The notes beneath the pieces are model-generated. The model did not search any database. It was not told the DNA's origin and saw only the letters and a list, made by a program, of their open reading frames with translations. Of a stretch of 64,000 nucleotides of DNA, positions 8,685 through 17,480 are shown piece after piece. Positions within the stretch are counted from its first letter, which is position 1. Each line of letters opens with the position of its first letter. The DNA lies in NCBI RefSeq assembly GCF_900176375.1, contig NZ_FWYF01000002.1:62001-126000 (forward strand). Reading direction: 5' to 3'. A program made the translations under genes and the position numbers. The stretch comes from Reichenbachiella faecimaris. GTDB taxonomy: Bacteria; Bacteroidota; Bacteroidia; Cytophagales; Cyclobacteriaceae.

Positions 8685-10316
8685 ATGCCCAAAGGAATAT
8701 ACGCAGTACCCGTTCCAGAAAACGAACCAGTACTATCATACGCCCCAGGAAGTCCAGAAAAAATTGCCCTCAAAGCCGAATTAAAGGCAATGAAAAGCAA
8801 AGAAATTGATGTGCCCATGTACATTGGTAGCGAGTTGGTCACGACCGAAAAAAAGATGAGAATGGCACCTCCTCATGACCATAAACATACCTTAGGTCAT
8901 TTCAACTATGGTGATGCCTCTCATGTGGAGCAAGCTATTAATGCAGCCCTAGGTGCTAAACAAGCCTGGACTGAATTGTCTTGGGAGCACAGGGCTAGTA
9001 TCTTTCTGAAGGCTGCTGAACTAGTGGCTGGCCCTTATAGAGCCAAGATCAATGCCTCTACCATGCTTGCACAATCCAAAAGTCCTATGCAGGCGGAAAT
9101 TGACGCTGCCTGTGAATACATTGATTTTTTGAAATTCAATGTGGACTTCATGACTCAGATTTATACTGAGCAGCCAGAATCAGCTCCAGGCATGTGGAAC
9201 CGTATGGAGCATCGCCCATTGGAAGGATTTATATTTGCTTTGACTCCGTTCAACTTTACCTCTATTGCTGGTAATCTATGTGCTGCTCCAGCCATGATGG
9301 GCAATACGATCGTATGGAAGCCAGCCGAGAGTCAGGTGTATTCAGCTCAGATTCTAATGGAAGTATTTAGAGAAGCAGGTGTACCAGATGGTGTGATCAA
9401 CCTGATCTATGTAGATGGCCCTACAGCTGGAGAAGTTATTTTCAACCACAAGGATTTTGGTGGGCTACACTTCACGGGTAGCACTGGCGTTTTCCAGCAC
9501 TTATGGAAAACAATAGGAGAAAACATAAGCAAATACAAATCCTACCCAAGAATCGTAGGAGAAACTGGTGGCAAGGATTTTATCATTGCTCACAAATCTG
9601 CTGATGCCAAGGCTTTGGCCACAGGAATTACAAGAGGTGCTTTCGAATTTCAAGGGCAAAAATGCAGTGCAGCTTCTAGGGCTTATATTCCTGACAACCT
9701 TTGGGAAGAGGTGAAAGGATACCTATTGGAAGATCATAAAACCATCAAAATGGGATCACCCGAAGATTTCACCAATTTCTTTAATGCAGTCATAGATGAA
9801 AAATCATTTGATAAAATATCTAAATATATAGATGCTGCCAAGGATAGTAATATGGCAGAAATCATAGCTGGGGGTGGTTATGATAAATCAGAAGGCTATT
9901 TCGTGCAACCTACTATCATAGTGGCTAAGGATCCAATGTTCACCACCATGTGTGAAGAAATATTCGGACCTGTGATTACCATATATGTTTACCAAGCAGA
10001 GAGATTTGAAGAAGCACTTGAATTAGTAGATAGTACTTCGCCTTATGCGTTGACAGGAGCAATTTTCTCTCAAGATAGGTATGCAATAGAATTAGCCACT
10101 AAGAAATTAGTGAACGCTGCTGGCAATTTTTATATCAATGATAAGCCAACAGGTGCAGTAGTTGGTCAGCAGCCATTTGGTGGATCTAGAGCTTCTGGAA
10201 CTAATGACAAGGCAGGTTCAATGATTAATTTGTTGAGATGGGTTTCTCCTAGAACGATTAAGGAAACTTTCAACCCGCCAAAGGATTACAGGTATCCTTT
10301 CATGGAGGAGAAATAA
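8685..10316 (+). CDS. pruA: L-glutamate gamma-semialdehyde (1-pyrroline-5-carboxylate) dehydrogenase
   Basis: A 543-residue aldehyde dehydrogenase of the PruA type. It oxidises glutamate semialdehyde to glutamate with NAD, the second step of proline breakdown, in the cytosol. Visible features are the NAD-binding FTGSTGVF loop, VGETGGKD with the general-base Glu, and the catalytic cysteine in FQGQKCSAASR. The C-terminal PFGGSRASGTNDKAGS signature is typical of the P5C dehydrogenase branch. The length matches monofunctional PruA enzymes. No proline dehydrogenase gene lies next to it. A strong terminator follows about 20 bases after the stop, and a promoter-operator motif lies upstream. Confidence 0.93.
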   Translation: MPKGIYAVPVPENEPVLSYAPGSPEKIALKAELKAMKSKEIDVPMYIGSELVTTEKKMRMAPPHDHKHTLGHFNYGDASHVEQAINAALGAKQAWTELSWEHRASIFLKAAELVAGPYRAKINASTMLAQSKSPMQAEIDAACEYIDFLKFNVDFMTQIYTEQPESAPGMWNRMEHRPLEGFIFALTPFNFTSIAGNLCAAPAMMGNTIVWKPAESQVYSAQILMEVFREAGVPDGVINLIYVDGPTAGEVIFNHKDFGGLHFTGSTGVFQHLWKTIGENISKYKSYPRIVGETGGKDFIIAHKSADAKALATGITRGAFEFQGQKCSAASRAYIPDNLWEEVKGYLLEDHKTIKMGSPEDFTNFFNAVIDEKSFDKISKYIDAAKDSNMAEIIAGGGYDKSEGYFVQPTIIVAKDPMFTTMCEEIFGPVITIYVYQAERFEEALELVDSTSPYALTGAIFSQDRYAIELATKKLVNAAGNFYINDKPTGAVVGQQPFGGSRASGTNDKAGSMINLLRWVSPRTIKETFNPPKDYRYPFMEEK

Positions 10317-10338
10317 GGTTAATAAAAATAACTTTAAT

Positions 10339-10375
10339 AAGACCGCGCTCATTTTTACAGGCGCGGTCTTTTTTT
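10339..10375. terminator. Intrinsic terminator between pruA and rdgB
   Basis: A 10-bp GC-rich stem pairs AAGACCGCGC (10339-10348) with GCGCGGTCTT (10361-10370) and is followed by five more T residues. It ends pruA transcripts. The TAA stop of the convergent rdgB gene lies inside the T run, so the same hairpin can serve the minus strand, although its 5' A tract is short. Confidence 0.85.
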
Positions 10376-10955
10376 ATGCTTGATTTTCTAGGAATTCAAC
10401 CAGTTTAGCCACTGCCCTTCCTCTATGTGAGATCTTGTTTTTCTCATTCGCGGACATTTCGGCGAAAGTCTGATTATGGCCGTCAGGAATAAAAACAGGG
10501 TCGTAGCCGAATCCTTTTTCTCCCTTGAGTTCTGAAATAATTGTTCCATTTACCACACCCTCAAACTGATACATTTCTCCTTTGAGGATTAATGTAATTA
10601 CAGTTCTGAATCTGGCTGATTTATTTGAATGTGGTTCTAAATTCTTGAGAAGTAGGTTGATATTGGATAAGTTGTCCCTACCATCTCCAGCGTATCTGGC
10701 AGAATAAACACCTGGCGCTCCTTTTAAAGCCTCTACCTCCAGACCCGTATCATCTGCAAAACACGAGACATTATAATTGCTGGCTACAAAATCCGCCTTA
10801 ATCTGAGAGTTTTCCTCTAAAGTAGCTCCTGTCTCAGGGATTTCTTCTGTACAACCCATTTCATCCAAGCCCACAATTTCAAAGTCACTTAGGATTTGAT
10901 TGATCTCTCTAAGTTTGTTTTCGTTGTGCGTGGCAAAACAGATTTTCAAAACCAA
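10374..10955 (-). CDS. rdgB: Non-canonical purine NTP pyrophosphatase (RdgB/HAM1)
   Basis: A 193-residue Ham1-family enzyme that hydrolyses dITP, XTP and ITP to monophosphates, keeping damaged purines out of DNA and RNA. The family signatures are FATHNENKLRE at the N-terminus (substrate-binding THN-x-x-K), FADDTGLEVEAL with metal-binding acidic residues, GVYSARYAG, and GFGYDPVF, SHRGRA in the C-terminal half. The start is a TTG directly after the TAA of the upstream FKBP gene with no gap, which implies translational coupling. It is the last gene of a minus-strand run that includes the FKBP cluster. Confidence 0.92.
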   Translation of the reverse strand: MVLKICFATHNENKLREINQILSDFEIVGLDEMGCTEEIPETGATLEENSQIKADFVASNYNVSCFADDTGLEVEALKGAPGVYSARYAGDGRDNLSNINLLLKNLEPHSNKSARFRTVITLILKGEMYQFEGVVNGTIISELKGEKGFGYDPVFIPDGHNQTFAEMSANEKNKISHRGRAVAKLVEFLENQA

Positions 10956-11702
10956 TTAGGGATGAATGTTGACCAAATCAAACTGAAAAACTAGTGGCGT
11001 ATTGGCTGGAATTCCGCCTTCTCCTCCAGGGTTAGAACCCGACGCTCCATAAGCAACTGCTGATGGAATCATGATTAGCGCCTTTGAATTCAGTTCCATT
11101 TCCAACATTGCTTCTTTTAACCCACTTCTAAATCCAGGGATGTAGTTGAAACTGATTCCCGTCCCATTCTCAGTGTGATTGAAGGCAATCGGCAAATAAA
11201 GTCTACTTGCAGAGAATAGAGGGTCATCTATTGCTCCATCTGAAGTATTGAGTGAGTCCAGAAGTTCTTCATAGGACTTGCTTGAGCTAGCCAACAGATC
11301 ATCAAAAACTATTCCGTCTGTTACATAATTAAGGCTATCTGATTTTTTGGCAGTGGTTGAGCTCGAAGTATCAAAAATAGCATTCTCAAGATACTTCCCT
11401 GTATAGTGAACAGAAACTATCTCGTTGTATTCAGGAACTCGAATACTCACAGCTGGAGCCCAAACAATACGACGTACACCATATTCGCCAACTTTTACCA
11501 AACTCGCATCAATTCCGTTGCTCGCATCTGCTATATATGCATCAATAAGTGCATTATCAGCATCTGCCTGAAGGATTGAATCTTGTCTTATCTGTTCCAG
11601 CTCCTCCTCACTTTCACCCGCATGATCAACACAGCTGCCAAAAACAACCCCTCCCATCAAAATCACACCCAGAAATAAACTCTTTTCAAATCCCATTATC
11701 AT
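10956..11702 (-). CDS. FKBP-type peptidyl-prolyl isomerase lipoprotein with internal insertion
   Basis: A 248-residue predicted lipoprotein. The lipobox VVFGSC places the lipidated Cys near residue 24. An FKBP domain fills the C-terminal part: the strand IVSVHYTGKYLENAIFDTS is at about 89-113, and the substrate-pocket segment IPSAVAYGASG is near residue 212. Between these halves is an insertion of about 50-60 residues, rich in Ser, Asp and Leu, that ordinary FKBPs lack. Proteins of this type catalyse proline cis-trans isomerisation or act as chaperones at the cell envelope. It is the third of four consecutive FKBP genes, counted from the far end. The next gene starts within one base. Confidence 0.82.
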   Translation of the reverse strand: MIMGFEKSLFLGVILMGGVVFGSCVDHAGESEEELEQIRQDSILQADADNALIDAYIADASNGIDASLVKVGEYGVRRIVWAPAVSIRVPEYNEIVSVHYTGKYLENAIFDTSSSTTAKKSDSLNYVTDGIVFDDLLASSSKSYEELLDSLNTSDGAIDDPLFSASRLYLPIAFNHTENGTGISFNYIPGFRSGLKEAMLEMELNSKALIMIPSAVAYGASGSNPGGEGGIPANTPLVFQFDLVNIHP

Positions 11703-12163
11703 TAATCTATTGCTACTATGTTAATATCAAATTTTAAATCTTCTTTGGGCTTAATGACTCCTTCAAATCCTTCCTCTCCATATCCCAATTCCCAAGGAAT
11801 AAACAGAGTACCAGACCCTCCTTTTTTGAATAGCGCAATGCCTTCGTTCCAGCCTTGAACCAGATTTTGATCGCCAAGCGTAAATGAAAATGCCGCCCCT
11901 CCATAAGAGGTGTCGAATCGAGTGTCATCCAAATGATAGCCTGTATAATGTACAGTTACCGTTTGACCTGTAATAGGAAAATCTCCGTTCCCAATCTTAT
12001 TCACTGTATATATAAGGCCTGAAGAAGTAGTGATATGATCCTCAATTTGATTCCGCTCCAGGTACTCTTCTATAGAGTCAACTGCGTCTTCTGTAGTATC
12101 ATCAAGACAGCTCCCCATAAGGAACAAGCAGAACACAAATAATATTTTGATGCTTATTTTCAT
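11702..12163 (-). CDS. Small FKBP-type peptidyl-prolyl isomerase lipoprotein
   Basis: A 153-residue lipoprotein with signal peptide and lipobox LFLMGSC (Cys at about residue 19). A single FKBP domain covers about residues 45-153. Characteristic strings are VTVHYTGYHLDDTRFDTSY, LVQGWNEGIALFKKGGSGTLFIP and GYGEEG. The usual terminal FKBP strand is present, so the domain looks complete. The stop overlaps the start region of the next FKBP gene by one base, and only three bases separate it from the preceding one, so all four FKBP genes are probably translated from one message. Gliding Bacteroidota carry an FKBP lipoprotein, GldI, required for motility. Which of these four copies, if any, is its equivalent cannot be told by eye. 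Confidence 0.85.
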   Translation of the reverse strand: MKISIKILFVFCLFLMGSCLDDTTEDAVDSIEEYLERNQIEDHITTSSGLIYTVNKIGNGDFPITGQTVTVHYTGYHLDDTRFDTSYGGAAFSFTLGDQNLVQGWNEGIALFKKGGSGTLFIPWELGYGEEGFEGVIKPKEDLKFDINIVAID

Positions 12164-12166
12164 TGC

Positions 12167-12982
12167 TTATTGGAACGAAACCAATTTTATGGTAAATCTT
12201 ATGTTTTGATTCGGCGTAAATACACCAGCAACACCATCTTCACCATAAGCCAAATCACTTGGAATGAGAAAATCTCCTGCTTCACCCACCTTTAGCAGTG
12301 ATACGGCTTCGTTAAATCCTTCTATAATGTTTGAAGTACCCAAGTCAAATGAAAAACTTGACTTTCCTACTGAAGTATCGAATATTTTATTGTTCAGATA
12401 ATATCCTGTGTAGTTTACTGTGACCGTATTTCCATTTGTCGGACTATCAGCTTCTGGCACGGATTCGGTTATTCTATAATGGATGCCACTTTGAGTAACT
12501 GAATAGTCCTCCCAATCATTGTTTTCCTCTATATAATCTGCAATAGTATATCCGGCAATTCCGAGGGCCACCTTCTCTAAGGTAATTTCAAATATCATAT
12601 CATCAGAACCATAGGCAAGCTTGGCTGGAACATAGAGCGTACCACTTCCGCCTTGATTGTATAAACCTATGCCCTCGTCCCAACCAGGGACCACCTGACC
12701 CAAACCCAGTACAAATTCAAGAGGACTTCCACCAACAGAGCTATCAAAGATTTCATCATTAGTGAAATACCCAGTGTACTCCACTTGAACTGTATCACCT
12801 ATTTCGGGTAACAACCCCTCTCCTTGTTCATCTATAATATAGATGAGTCCTGAGCTAGTTGTATTGTAATCAGTAATATTGTTTTTCTTAAGATAAGACA
12901 ATAAGGAACTCTTATTTTCATCATCCTTACAGGAAGTGAAAAATAATAGCATGACGAATAAATATAGAAGTTCCTTCTTCAT
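12167..12982 (-). CDS. Tandem two-domain FKBP peptidyl-prolyl isomerase lipoprotein
   Basis: A 271-residue lipoprotein (leader ending LLFFTSC, Cys at about residue 18) with two complete FKBP domains in tandem, about residues 40-140 and 160-271. Each begins with a short leader of the type SGLIYIIDEQGEG / SGIHYRITESVPEA. Each continues with V-x-V-x-Y-T-G-Y and the Trp- or Phe-containing core (VVPGWDEGIGLYNQGGSG; IIEGFNEAVSLLKVGEAG). The second domain has Phe where the first has the active-site Trp, which may lower activity. The protein resembles an internal duplication of the neighbouring single-domain gene. It likely acts on secreted or outer-membrane proteins. Confidence 0.84.
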   Translation of the reverse strand: MKKELLYLFVMLLFFTSCKDDENKSSLLSYLKKNNITDYNTTSSGLIYIIDEQGEGLLPEIGDTVQVEYTGYFTNDEIFDSSVGGSPLEFVLGLGQVVPGWDEGIGLYNQGGSGTLYVPAKLAYGSDDMIFEITLEKVALGIAGYTIADYIEENNDWEDYSVTQSGIHYRITESVPEADSPTNGNTVTVNYTGYYLNNKIFDTSVGKSSFSFDLGTSNIIEGFNEAVSLLKVGEAGDFLIPSDLAYGEDGVAGVFTPNQNIRFTIKLVSFQ

Positions 12983-13073
12983 CTTTTTTCCTTATTTATA
13001 ACAACTTCGGCACCTGGAAAACATTATGCATGTTGTACCAAATGCCGAAGTCCCTCAAGATTATTAAAATCTT

Positions 13074-13991
13074 TTACTTAAAATCAACCAATTCAACATC
13101 AAACTTCAAGATTGAGTTTGCAGGAATTTTACCAGTCTCTGTCTCTCCATAAGCTAATGTACTTGGAATATAAAGGGTTGCCTTTGCTCCTTTGTTCAGC
13201 AAGGCAATACCTTCATCCCATCCCATGATCACTCTACCTTGTCCAAGTGTGAAACTAAAAGGTTGTCCTCTATCATAAGAAGAATCAAACTTAGTTCCGT
13301 CTAATAAAGTTCCATTATAGTGTACTGATACCTGATTCCCATCTGTAGCATTTGCTCCCTCTCCTTCTTGAGTAATTACATATCTTAGGCCTGTCTCCGT
13401 AACTTGTGGTGTGATATTCTGTTCTGCCAAATAGGCATCGATTGTCTCCCCATCCTGCTTAATCAAATCTGCAGCATCTTCAAGCATTTTTGCTTGTGCA
13501 GCAGCTTGTTCTTCACGTGCTTTTGCTTGTGCTTTTTCGTATTCTTCCTTTTGGAAAGCCTGAAATTCATCAATAGTCATCATGGAAACGATCTTGGCAT
13601 AGAATGTCATGTTGCTAGTTGAGTCCAAACTATCTGGAACTCCCGTCTTAAACGTATTTTCGTACAAATCCTTTGCCGACACTTCAAAAGACACGCTATC
13701 GCCCACGTTCATAATTTCTAGTGCTTCATACATTGTACCGCTAGTAGACCATACTTCTTTGATGTATTGAATTGGAACAGGTGCGTTTGTCTTTGCAGAA
13801 CTCCATTGTTCATTGCCATTACCATTTAGGTACTTCATATTGAGTCTCAGAATCGTACTATCAACAAGCGCTGATCCCTCACCTTTTTCAATAACTTTTA
13901 CCTTGATACCTGATTCAGTCGTTCTTTCTTCACTACATGCTATAGATAGGATAGAAATAGCCAAAATGGCTAAGAGTGCATTATACTTCAT
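13074..13991 (-). CDS. FKBP-type isomerase with divergent N-terminal domain and coiled coil
   Basis: A 305-residue lipoprotein (lipobox LSIAC, Cys at about residue 19). A divergent FKBP-like domain (about 25-140) comes first. An Ala/Glu/Lys/Gln-rich helix that should form a coiled coil (about 145-185) follows, and a canonical FKBP domain (about 200-305) contains VSVHYNGTLLDGTKFDSSYDRG and VIMGWDEGIALLNKGAKATLYIP. The layout recalls Mip/FkpA enzymes, in which a helical arm makes a dimer that cradles clients. It is the first FKBP gene of the run and starts inside the 3' end of the DHH phosphoesterase gene. A GldI-like role in gliding is possible but unproven. Confidence 0.85.
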   Translation of the reverse strand: MKYNALLAILAISILSIACSEERTTESGIKVKVIEKGEGSALVDSTILRLNMKYLNGNGNEQWSSAKTNAPVPIQYIKEVWSTSGTMYEALEIMNVGDSVSFEVSAKDLYENTFKTGVPDSLDSTSNMTFYAKIVSMMTIDEFQAFQKEEYEKAQAKAREEQAAAQAKMLEDAADLIKQDGETIDAYLAEQNITPQVTETGLRYVITQEGEGANATDGNQVSVHYNGTLLDGTKFDSSYDRGQPFSFTLGQGRVIMGWDEGIALLNKGAKATLYIPSTLAYGETETGKIPANSILKFDVELVDFK

Positions 13992-14994
13992 AATTTAATT
14001 CCTTCGTCTGTTTTGTTACTAGTTCTCTAAATAGTTTGATGGTATCTTCCAAGCTATCGTCAGTTGCACCACCAGCAGCATTTTTATGTCCGCCGCCATT
14101 GAAATATTTTCTGGACAATTCATTCACTGGAATATCTCCAAATGATCTGAATGAAATTTTTACTTTATCTGGATCTTCTATGAAGATCGCCGAAACATTA
14201 ATTCCTTCGATCGCCAACCCATAATTAACCAAACCTTCTGAATCACCTGTTTGGTATTTGAATCTTTTTTTATCTTCCAAAGTCAGATAAAAGTAAGCCA
14301 CATTCGTGCCTTCTATTATTTCTAACCTTTCATTTAGCGCAAAACCTAAAAGGCGCATCCTGTCCAACGAGTTACTGTCATATATTTTATGACTTACTTT
14401 GGAAACATCAGCGCCCAATTCCATCAAACTAGCCACAATATTATGCACATGTGGAGTAGTAGATGGATGTTTAAAATTGCCTGTGTCAGTCAAGAGGCCA
14501 GCATACAAAGCTTCTGCCATTCCTTTGGTCAGCTTATCACTATCACCTAACATATCAATCAGGTCGTAGACCAACTCGGCAGTGGCGGCAGCCTCTGTAC
14601 TCCAAAGTACATACTTAGCAAATGTCTCGGGGTTTAGATGATGATCGATCAACACTTTTTCAGCATCAGATTCAGCGACCATTTTTCCAAGTTCACCAAT
14701 TCTATTTAGGCTGGAAAAATCCAGACAAAAAATCAAATCAGCATTTTCTACCAGATACTTCGACTTCTCTTCATTGCCTTCAAAAATCAACACATCATCA
14801 TTTCCTTCCATCCAATTCAAAAACTTCGGATAATCAGTGGGTGTAATCACACATACCTGATGGCCTTGCTTCAATAAATATCCTGCAAGCCCCAAAGAAG
14901 AACCTAGTGCATCAGCATCGGGTTTGACATGGGTGGTAATTACTATTCGCTTTGGAAGCTCCAGTAAAGCTTTAAATGCTGCTAAGTTTTGCAT
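13981..14994 (-). CDS. DHH-family phosphoesterase (NrnA-like nanoRNase/pAp phosphatase)
   Basis: A protein of about 337 residues with a DHH domain followed by a DHHA1 domain. Metal-binding motifs are visible: THVKPDADALGSSLG near the N-terminus (D-x-D), FCLDFSSL, VLIDHHLNPE (the DHH motif), and GLLTDTGNF. The C-terminal RSFGDIPVNELSRKYFNGGGHKNAAGG segment is the DHHA1 substrate-binding GGGH motif. NrnA-type enzymes degrade 2-5-nt RNA oligomers and 3'-phosphoadenosine 5'-phosphate. I chose the ATG at 14994; the upstream TTG adds eight residues. The gene overlaps the first FKBP gene by 11 bases, so it heads the FKBP operon. Confidence 0.88.
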   Translation of the reverse strand: MQNLAAFKALLELPKRIVITTHVKPDADALGSSLGLAGYLLKQGHQVCVITPTDYPKFLNWMEGNDDVLIFEGNEEKSKYLVENADLIFCLDFSSLNRIGELGKMVAESDAEKVLIDHHLNPETFAKYVLWSTEAAATAELVYDLIDMLGDSDKLTKGMAEALYAGLLTDTGNFKHPSTTPHVHNIVASLMELGADVSKVSHKIYDSNSLDRMRLLGFALNERLEIIEGTNVAYFYLTLEDKKRFKYQTGDSEGLVNYGLAIEGINVSAIFIEDPDKVKISFRSFGDIPVNELSRKYFNGGGHKNAAGGATDDSLEDTIKLFRELVTKQTKELNYEV

Positions 14995-15087
14995 CGATGA
15001 TGTAAAAAGAAGGTGCAAAAGTGGTGAAATTTATCGGAAATGCAAAAGGCCTGCACAACTACGAATTATGATAAGTAAAGAATTCTT

Positions 15088-15116
15088 TTGATCGTCAGAA
15101 ATTAGCCCTAATTTTG
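15088..15116 (+). promoter_or_regulatory. Bacteroidota-type promoter for ndk
   Basis: TTG (15088-15090) and TAATTTTG (15109-15116) are separated by 18 bases. This matches the -33 TTG and -7 TAnnTTTG consensus of the Bacteroidota primary sigma factor. The ndk ATG is 35 bases further on. Confidence 0.6.
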
Positions 15117-15150
15117 CGGGATTTTTAGAACAAATAAGACTTAAAATTTA

Positions 15151-15570
15151 ATGGCTACTAACAAAACATTCACCATGATCAAGCCTGACGCATTCAGTGC
15201 TGGCAATTCTGGTGCAATAACCAAAATGATAGAAGAAGCAGGTTTCTCAATCAAAGCAATGAAGTTAACGAAGTTGACGGCTGAGACTGCTGGTAAATTT
15301 TATGCGGTACATAGCGAAAGACCATTCTACAACGATCTTTGTGCTTACATGTCTTCAGGAGCAATCATTGCAATGATTCTTGAAAAAGATAACGCAGTTG
15401 AGGATTTTAGAAAATTGATTGGTGCGACCAACCCAGCTGACGCGGCAGAAGGTACGATCAGAAAAATATTTGCTAAGTCTATTGAGGCCAATGCGGTACA
15501 TGGATCTGATTCAGACGAAAATGCAGCTATTGAGGGCTCTTTCTTCTTCTCTGAACTGGAGAAAATTTAA
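15151..15570 (+). CDS. ndk: Nucleoside diphosphate kinase
   Basis: A 139-residue NDK that moves the gamma phosphate between nucleoside tri- and diphosphates through a phosphohistidine. The family signatures are TMIKPDAF at the N-terminus and [15 protein letters not shown], which contains the active-site His at about residue 115. The length is typical for the compact bacterial form. It is monocistronic, with a matching promoter upstream and a hairpin terminator directly downstream. Confidence 0.95.
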   Translation: MATNKTFTMIKPDAFSAGNSGAITKMIEEAGFSIKAMKLTKLTAETAGKFYAVHSERPFYNDLCAYMSSGAIIAMILEKDNAVEDFRKLIGATNPADAAEGTIRKIFAKSIEANAVHGSDSDENAAIEGSFFFSELEKI

Positions 15571-15598
15571 TTGCATATTTCGATAGAATAAAAATATG

Positions 15599-15625
15599 AA
15601 ATCCCACTTCTGGTGGGATTTTTTT
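15599..15625. terminator. Intrinsic terminator downstream of ndk
   Basis: An 8- to 9-bp stem (AATCCCAC, 15600-15607, with GTGGGATT, 15613-15620) and a 5-base loop are followed by T residues to 15625. The stop of the convergent flippase-like gene lies in the T tract. Confidence 0.82.
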
Positions 15626-16670
15626 ATTTCTTGAAAAACTTGCTTCGAACCCAACGAGGCAGGAAAATCGCACCCAGTAATAGATAAGGATAGTACGACA
15701 TCAATCGCCAGAATATACTAGAGACGAACGTATAGCTTCCTAAATACTCATTGAAGAATTGATTAAAAAAGAACTCGGCCGTGCCCGAGCTACCAGGCGT
15801 GGGTGAAATCAGCATCACAATCCACATGATCACCTGACGGCTGAAAATCACCATGTGTTCTGGTATCGTAATTTCGGTATAAGCAGACACCAGGCTATTG
15901 AGCATCAGATATCGTGCACACCAAATAAAAATAGTGGCCAGGGAAATTTTGATCCAGTATTGAGCCACCTTCCCTTTGATTTCGCTCGATGCAATGATAA
16001 TCTCATCTCCATACTGGTTGGCCTTGACTTTCCATGTTTTCAACCACTTCATGGAGGTCATTTTCAATAAGAACCATTTGAATGCTCGGGGCTTCACAAA
16101 TAAGCCATAAGACATCACTAGCGTGTAAATAGCAATCAGACCATAACTTAGGAAGAAGAAAAACTGCAAACTTCCGCCGATTTGTAAATCAAAGGTTTCA
16201 ACAGCAGGAAAAATAACACCCTGCGTGAGTAGCATCACAATTGGAGCCGCCACAACAAAAAATAAATTGTCCAGTATGGCCGTGAGCATCACGTACGCCA
16301 AAGACTTTCCAAAATTGATGCCTTCGTACGTAAGGATAAAAACTGCAACTGCCGTACCTCCTACAACAGAGGGAGTAACTGCTGAGGCAAACTCCCAAAG
16401 TATAATCACCATGATACTGCTTTTCCATGACAGTTCTTGATTGGTGAGTGTTCTTATTCGATAGGCATATCCAGCATCCCTTGCCAGAAGCACCAAGAAA
16501 GCAACCAAAACAGATGACCACTTCGCATCAAAAATCAGCCTGAGGTTGTCTGCTGTAATATTATCATCAAAATAAAACAGGAGAAAAACAATACCCAAAC
16601 CAAGTAGTATGGGTACCCAAATGTTGTTAGGATTTAAAACTTTGAAGGCACTCTTCTTACTGATCTCCAT
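15624..16670 (-). CDS. Flippase-like integral membrane protein (LPG synthase TM region family)
   Basis: A protein of about 348 residues with roughly eight hydrophobic segments. It matches the lysylphosphatidylglycerol-synthase transmembrane (UPF0104/AglD-like) family: an N-terminal helix pair, the segment WEFASAVTPSVVGGTAVAVFIL near residue 100, and the C-terminal ISPTPGSSGTAEFFF motif that marks the family. The soluble aminoacyl-transferase half of MprF is absent. Such proteins are thought to translocate or bind lipid-linked glycans or phospholipids, but the substrate is unknown. The start at 16670 overlaps the scpA stop in a TGATG arrangement, which argues for this ATG over the upstream one at 16706. 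Confidence 0.82.
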   Translation of the reverse strand: MEISKKSAFKVLNPNNIWVPILLGLGIVFLLFYFDDNITADNLRLIFDAKWSSVLVAFLVLLARDAGYAYRIRTLTNQELSWKSSIMVIILWEFASAVTPSVVGGTAVAVFILTYEGINFGKSLAYVMLTAILDNLFFVVAAPIVMLLTQGVIFPAVETFDLQIGGSLQFFFFLSYGLIAIYTLVMSYGLFVKPRAFKWFLLKMTSMKWLKTWKVKANQYGDEIIIASSEIKGKVAQYWIKISLATIFIWCARYLMLNSLVSAYTEITIPEHMVIFSRQVIMWIVMLISPTPGSSGTAEFFFNQFFNEYLGSYTFVSSIFWRLMSYYPYLLLGAIFLPRWVRSKFFKK

Positions 16671-17419
16671 CAATCGGCCGTTACGGTCTCCGTTTTTTCT
16701 ATCCAAAAATTATTGAAGCCCTCACCAATTGTGATTTGAATTTGCTGCATTTGGAGTAACTCCAATATGGCAAGGAAATTAAAAATGACGGCTATCTTTT
16801 CCGGCTTCTCGGCCATCACCTCTGTGAACGCCATGCGAGGCACTCTATCCAGTGAGGAAAGTATGTGATCCTTTTGACCAGATATGGTATATGGATATTG
16901 TACTACCTTGTGTTCCACTTTGTTTTGTTCACTCTCGTAGCGCTGGAGTACTTTTTTATACACTTTCAGGATTTTGAAGAGATCCAGATTTTGCAACTCG
17001 GCTTCTACATTACTCACTTCCGAAAGTGCACGAATTTCTTTGGCTAAATTTCCACGCTTTTCCCTATCCAATCTATCAGACTCCAATTGGATCAACTCGG
17101 CAATTACTGACTTATAGCGCTTATATTCTAGCAGGTGACGCACCAATTCTTCTCGTGGATCAATTTCATTGCCTTCCTCATCCAATACTGGTCGAGGCAA
17201 TAGCATCTTTGATTTGATCCGCATGAGTGTAGAGGCCACCAAAATAAATTCGCTAGCCACTTCTACATTCATCTTCTCCAAATGCTTGATATAGTCTAAA
17301 AAGTCATTGGTGATTTGGGAAATCGGAATATCATAGATATCAAGCTCATCTCTTTGAATGAAAAAGAGCAACAGGTCGAACGGACCTTCAAATAACGGTA
17401 GCTTGACTTCAAATTTCAA
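16670..17419 (-). CDS. scpA: Segregation and condensation protein A
   Basis: A 249-residue kleisin. The N-terminal FEGPFDLLLFFIQRDELDI segment, the helical DFLDYI and ASEFILVASTLMRIKSKMLLPRP region, and the C-terminal winged-helix segment (VIFNFLAILELLQMQQI) are characteristic. ScpA bridges the SMC heads and recruits ScpB in chromosome condensation and segregation. The stop overlaps the ATG of the flippase-like gene (TGATG), so the two are translationally coupled. scpB is not in the window. Confidence 0.93.
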   Translation of the reverse strand: MKFEVKLPLFEGPFDLLLFFIQRDELDIYDIPISQITNDFLDYIKHLEKMNVEVASEFILVASTLMRIKSKMLLPRPVLDEEGNEIDPREELVRHLLEYKRYKSVIAELIQLESDRLDREKRGNLAKEIRALSEVSNVEAELQNLDLFKILKVYKKVLQRYESEQNKVEHKVVQYPYTISGQKDHILSSLDRVPRMAFTEVMAEKPEKIAVIFNFLAILELLQMQQIQITIGEGFNNFWIEKTETVTAD

Positions 17420-17480
17420 TAGTAATACATTTAGTCAGTTTCAAAGGTATCACGATTACTTGATTTGAAAAAGTAAGTCC

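Noticed and set aside
15624-16706. Twelve-residue N-terminal extension of the flippase-like protein
   Set aside because: The extension lies inside scpA; the ATG at 16670 forms a TGATG overlap with the scpA stop, a typical coupled start.
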